From: Rallus limicola
Taxonomy: Eukaryota > Chordata > Aves > Gruiformes > Rallidae
Assembly: GCA_022605955.1 (NCBI GenBank)
Contig: JAKCOZ010000039.1
Span: 6,071,501-6,135,500 of the forward strand
Length of the DNA: 64,000 bases
Direction: 5' to 3'
Shown: in pieces, positions 25,836-36,922 of the stretch
Position numbering within the stretch: position 1 is the stretch's first letter
Layout of the letters: the number at the start of each line of letters is the position of its first letter
Program-made: the position numbers and the translations under genes
Notes under the pieces: model-generated
Told to the model about the DNA's origin: nothing
Databases searched by the model: none
What the model saw: the letters and a program-made list of their open reading frames with translations, nothing else

Positions 25836-26110
25836 AAGGGAAGGGAAGGGAAGGGAAGGGAAGGGAAGGGAAGGGAAGGGAAGGGAAGGGAAGGGAAGGG
25901 AAGGGAAGGGAAGGGAAGGGAAGGGAAGGGAAGGGAAGGGAAGGGAAGGGAAGGGAAGGGAAGGGAAGGGAAGGGAAGGGAAGGGAAGGGAAGGGAAGGG
26001 AAGGGAAGGGAAGGGAAGGGGAGGGGAGGGGAGGGGAGGGGAGGGGAGGGGAGGGGAGGGGAGGGGAAGGAAGGAAGGAAGGAAGGAAGGAAGGAAGGAA
26101 GGAAGGAAGG
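25836..26110 (+). repeat. Compound (AAGGG)37-(GAGGG)9-(GGAA)n microsatellite
   Basis: Positions 25836-26020 are 37 uninterrupted AAGGG units (185 bases). Positions 26021-26065 are nine GAGGG units, and 26066-26110 are about eleven GGAA units. All three blocks are purine-only on the plus strand. The approach (25740-25835) is also purine-rich but irregular and looks like the degenerate edge. Open frames of Arg/Glu/Gly/Lys or Pro/Leu/Phe/Ser repeats across it are not genes. Confidence 0.97.
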
Positions 26111-27635
26111 ATAATAAGAAAGGCTTTAGTTCAAACTTCACTGTTTGTCCCAAGCTGCAGTGGGTTTATACTGTGACCCCAAAGAGCACGAGTGTTGGCA
26201 ACACTCTATCTAATGCTGAAGCATTACAATGACAACATAACATGAATAAAAAATGTGAGTGTGGAGTAACTGAGAGGGGAGGGAGCTTTTTGTAAGCATT
26301 TGTTTGCAGATAGTTTTATGATGATTCAACATAGTTGATGTAAAATCTGCCTGAGTTGAATTGGGTGTGAGCCAGCCTGGTGTGGTTCCTAAAATTTAGC
26401 TGAAATTAATATTTTATACCAATTTATTTAGGTGAGGAGATGGGTACTGACTTTTGGGACAGCTTTTCCCCTCCCAGCCCAGCCATGAGAGCTGGTCCTG
26501 CTCCCAGAGGGCCTCTACCATGAGCCAGTACAGATAATTGGCGGGTTGGTGGTGAACCAGGTCGGAGGACTGATCCAAGAGGAAAATAGAAAAAGGAGAG
26601 AGGTTTTGGGGGTTGTTTGATTTTTTGGGGGTTTGCCCCAGGCTGCTTTTTTCTGCCATCAGCCAGCTACTATGTGAAAGACTAGGAGGGCCTCCCCAAA
26701 GCCCTCCAGCAAGCCTGCAGCAACAAGACTAGGTAAGTGCCACCAAGGTAAACACAAGCAGGGTGGAAAAGCAGCAGCAGTAACCCCCCAAAGCCTGGAA
26801 GACTTCTTCATCCACTTTGGAAATCGCTAGTGACAGGGCCTCCCATTTGGAGGGGTGGGTGCCCCTCGGAGAGCCTCTAAGCAGAGTCATAAGCTGGAGC
26901 CGAGCTGAGCTGCCGTCCTGCTCCGCTCTGCTCTGCTCACCACCACGTCCCTTGCCAGCACTCCGCACCCGGGTGTTAGAACAGGAGGGTGGCCGAGGGG
27001 AAGAGAAACTGAAAGCTGCCCTCCTGCCTAGGGGGAATTCCTTCCCTGGCACAAAATAGGCAGTCGGCTCTGCCAAAGTTCCCGCCAGAGCTCTGCCCTT
27101 CCCGCTGATAAGTGAGAGTTCAGATAATGATGTCAGCACCACAGATTTTAATTTGGGGTGTGTGTGGGTGTTTGATGTTGTATAGAGCATGCTGGGTGAA
27201 TCCCTGGCATCGCTTCATCAGTGTGAAAGGAATAGGGCTTCCTTGTATTTGAAAAGATATAACAATGCTCCAGGCTACAAAAGAAAACTCTGCTTTTTAA
27301 ATTTAAGCTTACAGCCATGACAGCGGGGGGGGGGGGGGGGGGGGGGAAAGGGGTCTCTCTGCTCAGTCTGCATTGACTGATGGCTGTTATATCTGAAATC
27401 TCGTAGGTTGCTATGGGGAAAGTGCCAGAATAAACATCTCTGATGACTACAGAGGCTCGGAGGGTTGAGATGCAGTTAGGTGTAAATACCTGGTTTGATA
27501 GCTGGTATGTTTGGGTTTGTACCAGAGTTTTGCTAGGTGCTGGTGGTGATTTGCTGAATAATTACAGGCACTGGAAATACACATTGGGGTCCTGAAGCTG
27601 AAGGGGAAATCCTTGTGGATTGTAAGCAGGGAAGA
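26111..27635. other. Intergenic sequence with a poly-G run, otherwise nothing recognised
   Basis: Contains the 22-base G homopolymer at 27325-27346. No exon or transposon recognised. Confidence 0.5.
27325..27346 (+). repeat. G22 homopolymer
   Basis: Twenty-two consecutive G followed by aaagggg. Runs this long are rare and hard to sequence, so the true length is uncertain. Confidence 0.9.
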
Positions 27636-27709
27636 ATCATAGAGTCATAGAATTGCTTGGGTTGGAAGACAACTTCAAGATCATCGAGCCCAACCACTCG
27701 CTGTTCACC
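27636..27709 (-). mobile_element. CR1 3'-end fragment, inverted (about 75 bp)
   Basis: The plus strand reads aatcatagagtcatagaatt, then a gggttggaagacaacttcaagatc-type stretch. This is the complement of the CR1 3' UTR with its ATTCTATG-type tail. Only the last 75 bp of the element are present. Confidence 0.85.
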
Positions 27710-30585
27710 TTTCCTTCATGTTTAACTTCAATGAAATGAGAAGATTTCTGTGCAGATCATTAGAAACCTATATTGGTAGGGAGAGAGTGAAATACGAATG
27801 TGCTTTGTAAATCCAGTAGAAATATAGTCTGGGAAGACAAATGCAGCTATTAAAACTTCACATCTTAGATATATTTGACTAATATACACATGTTGTTTGG
27901 AGCTATAGTTTTGGGGAGTTACTTATAGCATTCAAATAACAATAAATCCCTCATAGGGGGTATGATTTAGCACCTACGCTTCAGTTCATTCCCCAAAAGG
28001 ATGACAAGAGGCGAAGCAATGAATTAGAGGGCAGGCGCCTTTCCTTAATTGCTGCCCAAGCTGCACTTCTGGCGGATCAGCAGGAGACCTCTGCGAAGAC
28101 CAGTCCCATTGATGAAAGATGCCCCAGTGATGGGCACAGGAAGCACCAGCAGCAGCCTGGGTAGCTGTCACAAGCATAGTTCCAAACCAGTGTATTACAG
28201 CAGTGACTTCACAAGGTGCCAGCCTTATCCACTGCTCAGAGATTTGGCTTTTAACCCACCTTTGAGAAGCCAAGAAATGGGGAAGGAACCCACAGCAGAT
28301 GCTTGCTGTTAATGAAACAGGTGACAGAAGTCTGATTGCTTCAGACCTGCACTGGCTGATGCCTTTTTTCTCCTACATACCCTTGAAAATAATGGGTGAC
28401 ACCGTGTCAATCTCTTTCCAAATGCTGCACTGTGAGTTTTGCCTGCAGTTTGGCTCCAAAGGCACAACATCTGCTCTGCTCCTGCAATCGGTGGCACCGA
28501 TCACCCTTCCCTGTCACCTACACACTCCCCATTCTTGACTGCAGTATTTTGCTTGCAGCATTCAGCAAAGCTCGTGCCCTGGTCCTACAAATCTCTTCTT
28601 GAGCAGCAGGGAGCCAGCACAGGGGAGAGCAAAGAACTCAATTAAGGCTCAAGTAATTAATTTTCCGAGCATCATCTTTCATCTTGAGATTTAGCAGGCA
28701 CAAGTCCTGTGAAGGGCTCCTGTGGTCGGTCCTGTTGCATTTGGAGTTTTTCATGGCAGGTTTGGCTGGCATTGGGGTTTTTTTGGATCATTCTGATGGA
28801 CACCATATCAGGTTTCCCATGGGAATGGCTTTGTCACTGCAGGAATCTTGCTTTTCCCTTGCCTTTCTTTCCTTTCTCCAACCTGTCCTTGAAATGACAG
28901 GGTTACATGTAAGAAACAGCATGCTGGAGCATTAAAAAACCCTGATCTCAACTCAGCTTACCCAGATCAGAAGTGTATTTAAGCCAAATCACAAGAGCAT
29001 CCCCTCTACTTTTGGTATTGATTTAAACTGGGGACATAGTAGGAAGATTAAAGATTAGATTGTCTCCTTTAGCCACCACACACCAGCCTGCCTGAGCAGC
29101 GCGTGTGGGTGGTACAGGCTGTGCCCATCACTTTCAGCCTCTTAACACAGGCACACACACACTGGGGCCAAAGGCTTTTTAAATACCCTTGACCCACCAG
29201 AGAAGCAGATGTCAACGATGAAACTATTGGCCATGAATCACGTATTCATTATTTGCAAGAGAAGACAGTGTCCTTGGCAATTGCTGAGGGATGAGAGTCA
29301 CCCTCTTAAAATCGTTCACGGCTCTCGGCGGAACACAGGATGAAAAGGTTAAAGGAGCAGCAGCACTTGTTGAATTATGTGCCAAAAAGGTTTCGCAACA
29401 GCGTGACTGTTCCACTGTACCCAGTGTCTCCTGGTGATGGACACGGCAAACTGCTGACAACGTTGGATTTTAGGTGAGCTTACAAAGAAGACAGTGAAGC
29501 ACGAGGGTTGTTTCTGGAACACAGCAAACATTGGTGTGTCCGGGAAAGAAAGTGAGGAAAAGCTACTGCTTTTCTGTGCCTCTTCTGGGGGACAAACATA
29601 GTTATACAAAAATCACACAGTTTTACCACATTTTGATAAGCAAATCCTGTCTCCTGTCTTCAGTAAGCTGAGAACTTGTGGTTTACCCAAGCAAGAAAGA
29701 CTTTCTTTGGGTTTCCATGCTGCTGTGTATTAACATCCTTCTTTGGATGCTGCCCTAAAAAGCATTACATCCTCCTCTGATGTTTTTTCCCCATGAGTGC
29801 TAGGATCTCTGCCCAACCAGAGGCTCCAACTCTGCAAATCTACAGGCAGGGTGTGGGCCACAAAACCCATTCCATATCTCCAGCAAAATCACCCTGCTAT
29901 GGTAAGGGGGGCTGTGGCCTGGGCTGTATCTCCACATGCACGTGTGTAAGAGCCTCCTGGATAAACCTTTGAGCTCAGAGTTGTGTAATGTGTTTCCTTC
30001 ATGGATCATCCTAGAAAATCACCAAGGGATCCTGAGGCAACCTGACACCTGTAATCAGCTGGAGGAGCAGATACTGCTTTGGAAGGCAACTCAGCAGGGG
30101 AGGGCAGGGTTTTTCCTCTCTGCCTGGTCATAGCAGGTTATTTTACAACCGTTGAAACTTCCTAGAGAATTACTGTTTTTCTTTTGAATAAGTCCAAGTT
30201 GAAATGAAAGAAAACTGCACTGTCTTAAGGCTGTGGGGTAGAAAGGAGGAGCAGAGAGCAGGGCTGTGGAAAATCATGCTCTGAGGAAGTCATAGGGATT
30301 TAACTGCTTAGATCCTTGTTAGGTTTGTGCTGAATAACACTGGGCTGGTTTAAGCTAGAGGAAGGTCTCTGTAGCAAGGAGCCTGGAGAAACTCCTGCCC
30401 AGCTGATGCTTACAGGGGTCACACAGTGCTTGGTGGGGTGGCAGCTACTGCCCTGTGCTGTTCCGCTTGTTGCTGTGCCCAGTGCCCCCTTCCCCTCCCG
30501 TTTTCAGACATTTGGGTGCAATAGAGCATTGCCCCAGCGTTGGGCACCTCAACCCCAAGGATTTACAGAGCTGCCTGTACTCTGG
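27710..30585. other. Intergenic sequence, no gene recognised
   Basis: About 2.9 kb without recognised exons or transposons. Short AT-rich islands such as 28640-28690 and 29205-29330 look more ordered than their surroundings, but I cannot assign a function. Confidence 0.45.
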
Positions 30586-31633
30586 TGTCATAGATTTGCA
30601 TGGCAGGGTTCTGGTGGAGGAGGGGGGCTGCAGGGGTGGCTTCTGCAAGACGCAGCTAGACGCTTCCCCTTGGTCCAACAGAGCAAACACCAACTGGCTC
30701 AAGGCCAGACCTGCTGCCCCTGAAGGCTGAGCCAATCAGTGACACTCATAGCACCTCTGTGATAATGTATTTAAAAGGAAAAAAAAACCTGCAAGCAGCT
30801 GCTTTTTGCCACCAGAGAAGGGAGTGAGAAGATGTGAGAACTGTGTAGACACCAAGGTCAGTGAAGAAGGGGGGGATGAGGCACTCCAGGCACCAGAAAG
30901 AATGATTCCCCTGCAGCCCATGGAGAAGGCCATGCTGGAGCAGCTTTTCCCCTGCAACCCATGGAAGATGATGTGGAGTAGAAATTCCAACTGCAGCCCA
31001 TGGAGAGCCCCATGTTGGAGCAGGTAGAGAGAGACACCTGAAGGAAGCTGTGACCCAGTGAGAAGCCTACATTGGAGCAAGCTTGTGGCAAGTTCTGCAC
31101 CTCATGGAGAGAGGAGCCCACACTGGAGCAGGTTTGCTGGCAGGACTTGTGACCCTGTGGGGGACCCACACTGGAGCAGTCTGGTCCTGGAGGTCTGCAC
31201 CCCATGGAAGCCTCACTGGGGCAGTTCATAAAGAACTGAAGCCCCAGTGGGAAGGGACTCACATAGGAGAGGTTGATGGAGGACTGTCTCCCATGGGAGA
31301 GTCCTCCCCTGAGGAGGACAGAGTGGCAGAGAAAACTTATGTTGAACTGACTGCAAACCCCCTGTGCCACTTAGGGTGGTGGGAAGAGGGAGGTAAATCA
31401 TGAATAAAGCTGAGCCCTGGAAAAAGGGAGGGGTGGGGGAGGTGTTTTAAGATTTGATGTTATTTCTCATTATCCTACTCTATGACATTAATTCCTCAAT
31501 GATCTCTCCCTGTCCTTATCTTGACCTGTAAGCTTTTCATTATATATTTTTTTCTCCCCTATCTAACCAAGAAGGGAGGTGGTAGAGTGGCTTTGGTGGG
31601 CATCTGGCCTCCAGCCAGGGTCAACCCACCACA
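30586..31633 (+). mobile_element. LTR-A family solo LTR, copy A2 (about 1.05 kb)
   Basis: Starts tgtcatagatttgcatggca and ends caacccaccaca, with TG..CA termini. Internal landmarks shared with the other copies are the ggggctgcaggggtggcttct block near 30630, the ttaaaaggaaaaaaa block near 30773, the gcagcccatgga repeats at 30910-31020, the gtgaagaagg/aactga blocks, and the ttcattatatatttttttct block near 31535. No clear target-site duplication is visible. Minus-strand open frames across it recur in each copy and come from the LTR itself. Confidence 0.88.
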
Positions 31634-33646
31634 GTTGGGGATGAGGGCCAACTCTCCACAGAGGCCAGTTTTGTCGTGGCCTGGGATGTGTCATGTTGGC
31701 TGTGAGGTGCCATGTGCCTGTCCCCAAAGGGCACTGATGTGGCCCACAGCAAAGGTAGACAATGAGCAGAGCTCAAGTCTTACATGCTGGGTCATGCCAG
31801 GTTACAAGATGCCAGGTCTGGTGAGCTCCAGCGGGTCTGTGCAGGTATGAGGAACACCACCGCGGTATGTAGGGCTGTGAACTTCTCGCCAAGAGCCAGC
31901 CAGCCCCAAGCATGGTTTTGAGATGTGGAGCAGCAGGTTAATCCCTTACGGGAGCTGGGATTGCACAAGTAATTTGGGAAGCTGAAAGCTCACCTCAGGT
32001 GGCATCAGTTGTGGCAGAGAAACTGTAGTCAGCCCCCACTTCGGCAACGCCACATTGCAGTGCTCCTTTCATCTGAGGGAGGAAAATCACTTGGAGCCTG
32101 GGTAAGCTAACATCAATCAATCGGTACCGGAGTGTTTGATTTAACACCTATTTGCTATTTTACTTAAAGCATTTTAAAATAGCTAGCTAGGAAGTTATTT
32201 GTATCTCTTTTAACATCCTAATTGCAGAAACACAATACTTTCATGCTGATGGATTTGCAGTTTAAGCTGTTAGTTGGTTCTTTCTCAATATTGACTTTCC
32301 AAGAAGGAAAACAATCATTAAGGCAAAAAGCAAAAAGGCTGAGGGAAGAGTATTTGCGCTGCTGTTTGCTATATGTTAGGCTTTGTGTAGCTAGCACCAT
32401 TCTTCTTCTTATGCATATTATGATTAATGATTAGCCATGCAATGTCCACCTTCAGGAATGCCGTGAGTCTATTTCTCAGGCTTCCTTTCCACATTTGATA
32501 TGTCCCAGGGAGTTAATTGCTGTGAAATTCCGTTACAGACAATGTGTAGAAATTTCAGAAAATATGGAAATGAACTTCAAAATTCACAGGGGATAAAGAT
32601 GAGAAAATGAGGAGGAATGGGCAAATCAACATTCAGTGAAGATAAGACATTTCTGTTAGTATTTTATTGTGGCTTTCCTCTTCTGGAGGGAATACAGACT
32701 TAAGATGTCCTTGTTAGTTTGTCTGCATGCTTCAGAAAATAGAAATTGCAAAACACTGCTATTTTGGTTCTTCCATTTTCCTCTCTCACTCTCTATTTAG
32801 TTTCATCTGCCTGTATTAACTCTAGCAGCCTTAGGATGGGGAGGCGGGGTTGGCACAGCTGGCTGTGCCCTCAAGGCTCAAACTGAAGGTAAAAACCCTT
32901 CTTAGATACCTGGGTTCTCACGACTCAGCATTTTGGCTGATTCAACACAGGTGAGCACGGCCAGCTGCTGTGCCACACATGATCCCAGATCCCTTCAGGG
33001 TCCCATAGCAGCCAGTGGTTGTTTTGAAGTGGAAGGTACCTTTTGGGATACAACACACCAAGGTCCTGCCCCAGAGTCGAATTTAGTGGCTGTGATCCTG
33101 CAGCTCCCAAGACAGAGTTGTGAACCTCAAAGCCATGCCCAAGCTGCTGCTGAAGCTTGGAGAGAGTTCAGACTTGGGGATACAGCATCAATGCACCTCA
33201 TAATTAGAAAGCAGAAGCATCAAGAGCCAGCGACCTGCAGCCCAGCCAAGCCTACCTCGGAGGGCCTGCAGCACAGAGACCTGCTTTGGGTGATGGTTCA
33301 TCGTGCTGAGTACAGTTCCTTAAAGGTCTCCTCACTCATTGTGTCAAAACTCCTCGGACACCTCCTCTCTATCCCCATCTGCAGTACCCAAACCACTGGC
33401 ATCTGCCTCTGAGCACAGGTTAGTCTGAAAAACATCTTACTTGAGCTAAAAGCAGTGATGTAAGTGCACTGCATAACCATAATATACCTTTATAAATGTA
33501 AATACATGAACATAATGCAGAAACCCAGATTTGTGTTTATTATTATATAGTATCAATATGTTTCATTTATAAATGCTCTACGTGTATATACAGATTTATG
33601 TAATCTATAGAAATGTTGTTTACATAGACACATTATGGATGAAATA
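31634..33646. other. Intergenic sequence; possible conserved noncoding element near 32100-32560
   Basis: No exon or transposon recognised. The 32100-32560 segment is AT-rich but not simple, with several homeodomain/POU-type words (caatcaatc, agcatttta, ctaattgc, atgcatatta, gattaatgatta). Confidence 0.4.
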
Positions 33647-34400
33647 TCATAGAATAACAGACTGGTTTGGGTTGGAAGGGACCTTAAAGATCATGAAGTT
33701 CCAACCTCCTGCCATGGGCAGGGACACCTGTCACCAGACCAGGCTGCTCAAGACCCCATCCAACCCCACTTTGAACACCTCCAGGGAAAGGGCAGCCACC
33801 ACCTCCCTGGGCAACTTGTTCCAGTACCTCCAGTGTCTCCTTGGAGCCTCCTTCAGGCTGAATAAGCCAAACTCTCTCAGCCTTTCTTTGTAGGAGAGGT
33901 GCTCCAGCCCTCTGATCATCCTCGTGGCCCTCCTCTGGACTCACTCCAACAGCTCTATGGCTGTTTTGTACGAGGGACCCCAGAGCTGGATACAGCATTC
34001 CAGGTTGGGTCTTATGAGAGCAGAGGGACAGAATCACCTCCCCTTGACCTGCTGGCCACGCTGCTTTTGACCCAGCACAGTATTTGATTAGCTTTCTGGG
34101 CTGCAAGCACACATCACTGCATCATGTCGAGCTTCTCATCCACCAACACTCCAAAGTGCTTCTCCTCAGGGCTGCTCTCAATCCATTCTATACCCAGCCT
34201 TTAGTTGTGCTTGGGATTGCACTGATCCACATGCAGGACCTTGCACTTGGCCTTGTTGAACTTCATGCAGTTCACACAGGCCCACCTCTGAAGCCTGTCA
34301 AGGTCCCTCTGGATGGCATCCATTCCCTCCAGCGTGTTGATTGCCCCACACAGCTTGGTGTTGTTAGCAGACTTGCTGAAGGCGCACTGTCCATGTCACA
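33647..34400 (-). mobile_element. CR1 LINE 3' half, inverted (about 750 bp)
   Basis: The plus strand starts at catagaataacagactggtt, has ttgggttggaagggacctta, and continues through the complement of ORF2. The minus-strand frame at 33731-33919 reads LSYKERLREFGLFSLKE and KLPREVVAALSLEVFKVG, and the complement of the upstream RT region follows (around 34240-34390). It is one of the longer CR1 copies here. Frameshifts relative to a single ORF are evident because the coding matches change frame. Confidence 0.9.
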
Positions 34401-36242
34401 CGCCAACAAAGATGTGAAACATCTCCTTCTCAAAAGGGAGAGGGGGAATTGCCCCGGAGTGATTCCTTCCCTGGAAGAAACACACAGAGTGGTGGCTCCT
34501 GGGTAAGGGGCAAGCTCTGCCTTTGGCAGCACATCTCCATCCCGCTTTACTGCAGACCCCATTTGGGAGCCGCCTGGGCAAAGCACAGCTGGGAATGCCC
34601 AAATCTGGCCCCAGAGAGCCCGCCTGAGATAGGCTGCTATTAACAGAGGAAAACCATCTGGTTGGGATGGAGGAAGAGAGCTCATGGCTGCTGAACCACG
34701 TGCGAGGTTCCCGTCCGTCTTGCAGAAACTTGCCCGTGCAGAGCTGTTTCAGAGGGCTCTGCCACGCTCGGAGCGAGAGGGCAATTATCTCCCCTGTCAG
34801 TGAGCACTCAGATTTATGTATATCCCCGCGCCTTCCCCTAAACAAGCTTTCAATACCAAAATTGTGAGGCTGAAGAGATCCTCTGCAATTAGGGGAGAAG
34901 ACATCTCTCTCTCTTTTCAGCTAGCACGAGAAAAAGAGCCGAATGAAACCATGCATTGTTAACGTGCTTTGGCTTAGTCACTGGGGAGGGTAATAAACAA
35001 GGCAGACTTGGTTGGGATAAAAAAAGCGTTGAGTATGGTGAGATTATGAAACAATAGGTACTGATAGAGAGGCAGCCCAGAGCCAGCCGCAGAGCAGAAG
35101 CTTTGCTGAATGCCTGGGTTTGAATGAATCCTAATGATAATCATGGGCTACATGGCAATTTGCTTAAATAACGTGCCTCCTGCTTCCTCCCAGCCTGGCA
35201 GAATGAGTCCATACATGTTAATTGCTTCGTTCTGAAGAGAAAGCTCCTCTCTGCGCAGCAACATTATATATTTAATTCTTGCTGTTTATTTACTCTGCCC
35301 TTCTTCAAGCCTTTTGCTGCCTATAAAGGCATCTGCTGCTGTCGTTTTGCATTTTGAACAAAGGTGTTTGCATCCAAGCTCTGAAGCTGTTACAGGGAAT
35401 TTCACAAGGAAAAAAAATGGAAAAGACTGATTGCTGCCCAAGATGAGCCAGATTTCAGGAGAGGAGTCAGTGAGCCAATCTATACATCAGAGGTAAGAGC
35501 CCTGGCACCACAACTCCTCTGAACTTTGTGAAGGGTTGGGGCAGGCTGCAGCTTGACCCTCTCCAAATGTCCTGCTCCTTTCTGAGCAAAAACTGGTGTG
35601 AAGACTCGAAGCACACCCAGGAACGTATCACTTATGATTAATAGCAAATGTGTTCACCAAACACGCACACTGGAGAGGTTGGCATACTTCAAACAGGTTT
35701 ATCAGAGAGCAACCATCATCATCATCCAAAGTTTTAGCAAGATTCCTCACTGACTACGTGCCATTTCATTGCTCTAACAGAAGTCTTCTCCACTACACAG
35801 CTGCACTGCTGTAGTATTTGTGGGAGCAGAAGCGGAGGCAGTAGGACCTTTCTGGGCATCTGTAGGCAGACTTCTTTGTGCTGCTGGTAGACTTAAATCC
35901 TGAGTCTCTTCTTCTCTCCCTGCCCCTGTGCAGTTCCCCTGAGAGCCTTTCTCTAAGGGTGATTAAACTGCGAAGTGGTTTTATGCGGAAAAGGAACAGG
36001 GAATTCAATCCCAGCTGCTTTAGCTCACAGTAGTTTGTAGGTGAGAATTAGCATCCTCCAATTGCATTCCCTCTCATGTGGTCTTCGTTCCCATCTGACT
36101 GCCAGTCTGTCCTCCCCTGTGACTGCTGTTACTACCTCATTTCCTTTGCAGAGGTTTTTAAAAAGGTTTGTGTGGGGCTCAGCTCAAAAAGTTGTTGTGA
36201 AGGTCACTCTGTCCCCAAACAGCATCTTTCTCAGAACACTTT
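34401..36242. other. Intergenic sequence; possible conserved noncoding element near 34760-35400
   Basis: No exon or transposon recognised. The 34760-35400 stretch is low in simple repeats and rich in homeodomain-type words (caattatc, aatgataatca, gttaattgc, atttaattc) and would be worth a conservation check. Confidence 0.4.
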
Positions 36243-36365
36243 TGTATTAGGTTTGTGTGGCTAGTTTTGATAGAAGGGGGGCTGCAGGGGTGGCTTCTGT
36301 GAGAAGCTTCTAGAAGCTCCCCCTAAGTCAAATAGTGCCAATGTCAGATGGCTCCAAGATGGAGC
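36243..36365 (+). mobile_element. LTR-A copy A3, 5' part (interrupted by the ERV)
   Basis: Reads tgtattaggtttgtgtggct, then ggggggctgcaggggtggct, tctagaagctcccc and gccaatgtcagatggctc. This is the same order as the first 120 bases of copies A2 and A4. It stops at ggagc (36361-36365), where the ERV begins. The rest of this LTR resumes at 42453 on the other side of the ERV. Confidence 0.85.
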
Positions 36366-36449
36366 ACTGTTTTCATTTTAACTCCCAAACACAGCATTCC
36401 ATCCGCTGCTACAAATGAAATTAACTCTATCCTGACTGAAACCAGGACA
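36366..36449 (-). mobile_element. ERV 3' LTR stub: first 84 bases of U3 only
   Basis: On the minus strand the stub starts TGTCCTGGTTTCAGTCAGGA and continues through an ATAGAGTTAATTTC block, which I recognise as the start of a common avian LTR type. It stops after 84 bases at the junction with LTR-A3, so the rest of U3, R and U5 are absent. The stub follows a purine tract, which identifies it as the 3' LTR. Confidence 0.8.
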
Positions 36450-36470
36450 TTATCCACCCCTTATTCCATA
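36450..36470 (-). other. Polypurine tract of the ERV
   Basis: The minus strand reads GGAATAAGGGGTGGATAA directly before the TG of the 3' LTR stub. A purine-rich tract here is where plus-strand DNA synthesis is primed in retroviruses. Confidence 0.65.
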
Positions 36471-36922
36471 CCATTTACGTCATGACCAGATCCAACCATT
36501 TCTTTTGGGTACAACCAATGTTTCAGACACACATATCTGTATTTTCTGAGTTTTGTTGAGTAAATGATTTAGTCCATGACTTTCAGGCTTCATTCGTTGT
36601 AACAGTCTCTCATGGTGTCAGTATGCACCATTGGATCGTTGCATACTGCATCTCGGGCTCTCGACCAATGCATCTGACATGGTCCATGGTCATGGTCTGT
36701 GAATCAAAAGTGTTCATTTTCAAAGGGGAAGAGGAAAAAGTTCTTGTGATGATAGGTCTTGATCCCATCATCGTGGCAGTCTTCCTTCATTGACGTGTAT
36801 GTTTCCGGCTATAACTCCATTGGTACAACACACAACAACAATTATATATACAGAAATTAAAGTAATAATGTATATATTGTAATGGGTTATTTAGCACTTA
36901 TTATAATACAATTTCTACCTTA
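36471..36922 (-). other. ERV 3' noncoding region; no env
   Basis: About 450 bases between the pol stop codon and the polypurine tract. No open frame of useful length and no surface or transmembrane envelope signature. The region is too short for env, so the element is env-less, as many intracellularly spreading ERV lineages are. The adjacent AT-rich part (36836-36930) may be a remnant of a deleted region. Confidence 0.7.

Noticed and set aside
25491..26232. Open frames of 177 and 220 codons across the purine microsatellite
   Set aside because: The translation is a simple pentamer repeat on each strand, generated by AAGGG/CCCTT units.
36471..36922. A possible env remnant between pol and the 3' LTR
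   Set aside because: Too short, with no open frame and no envelope motif in any frame.
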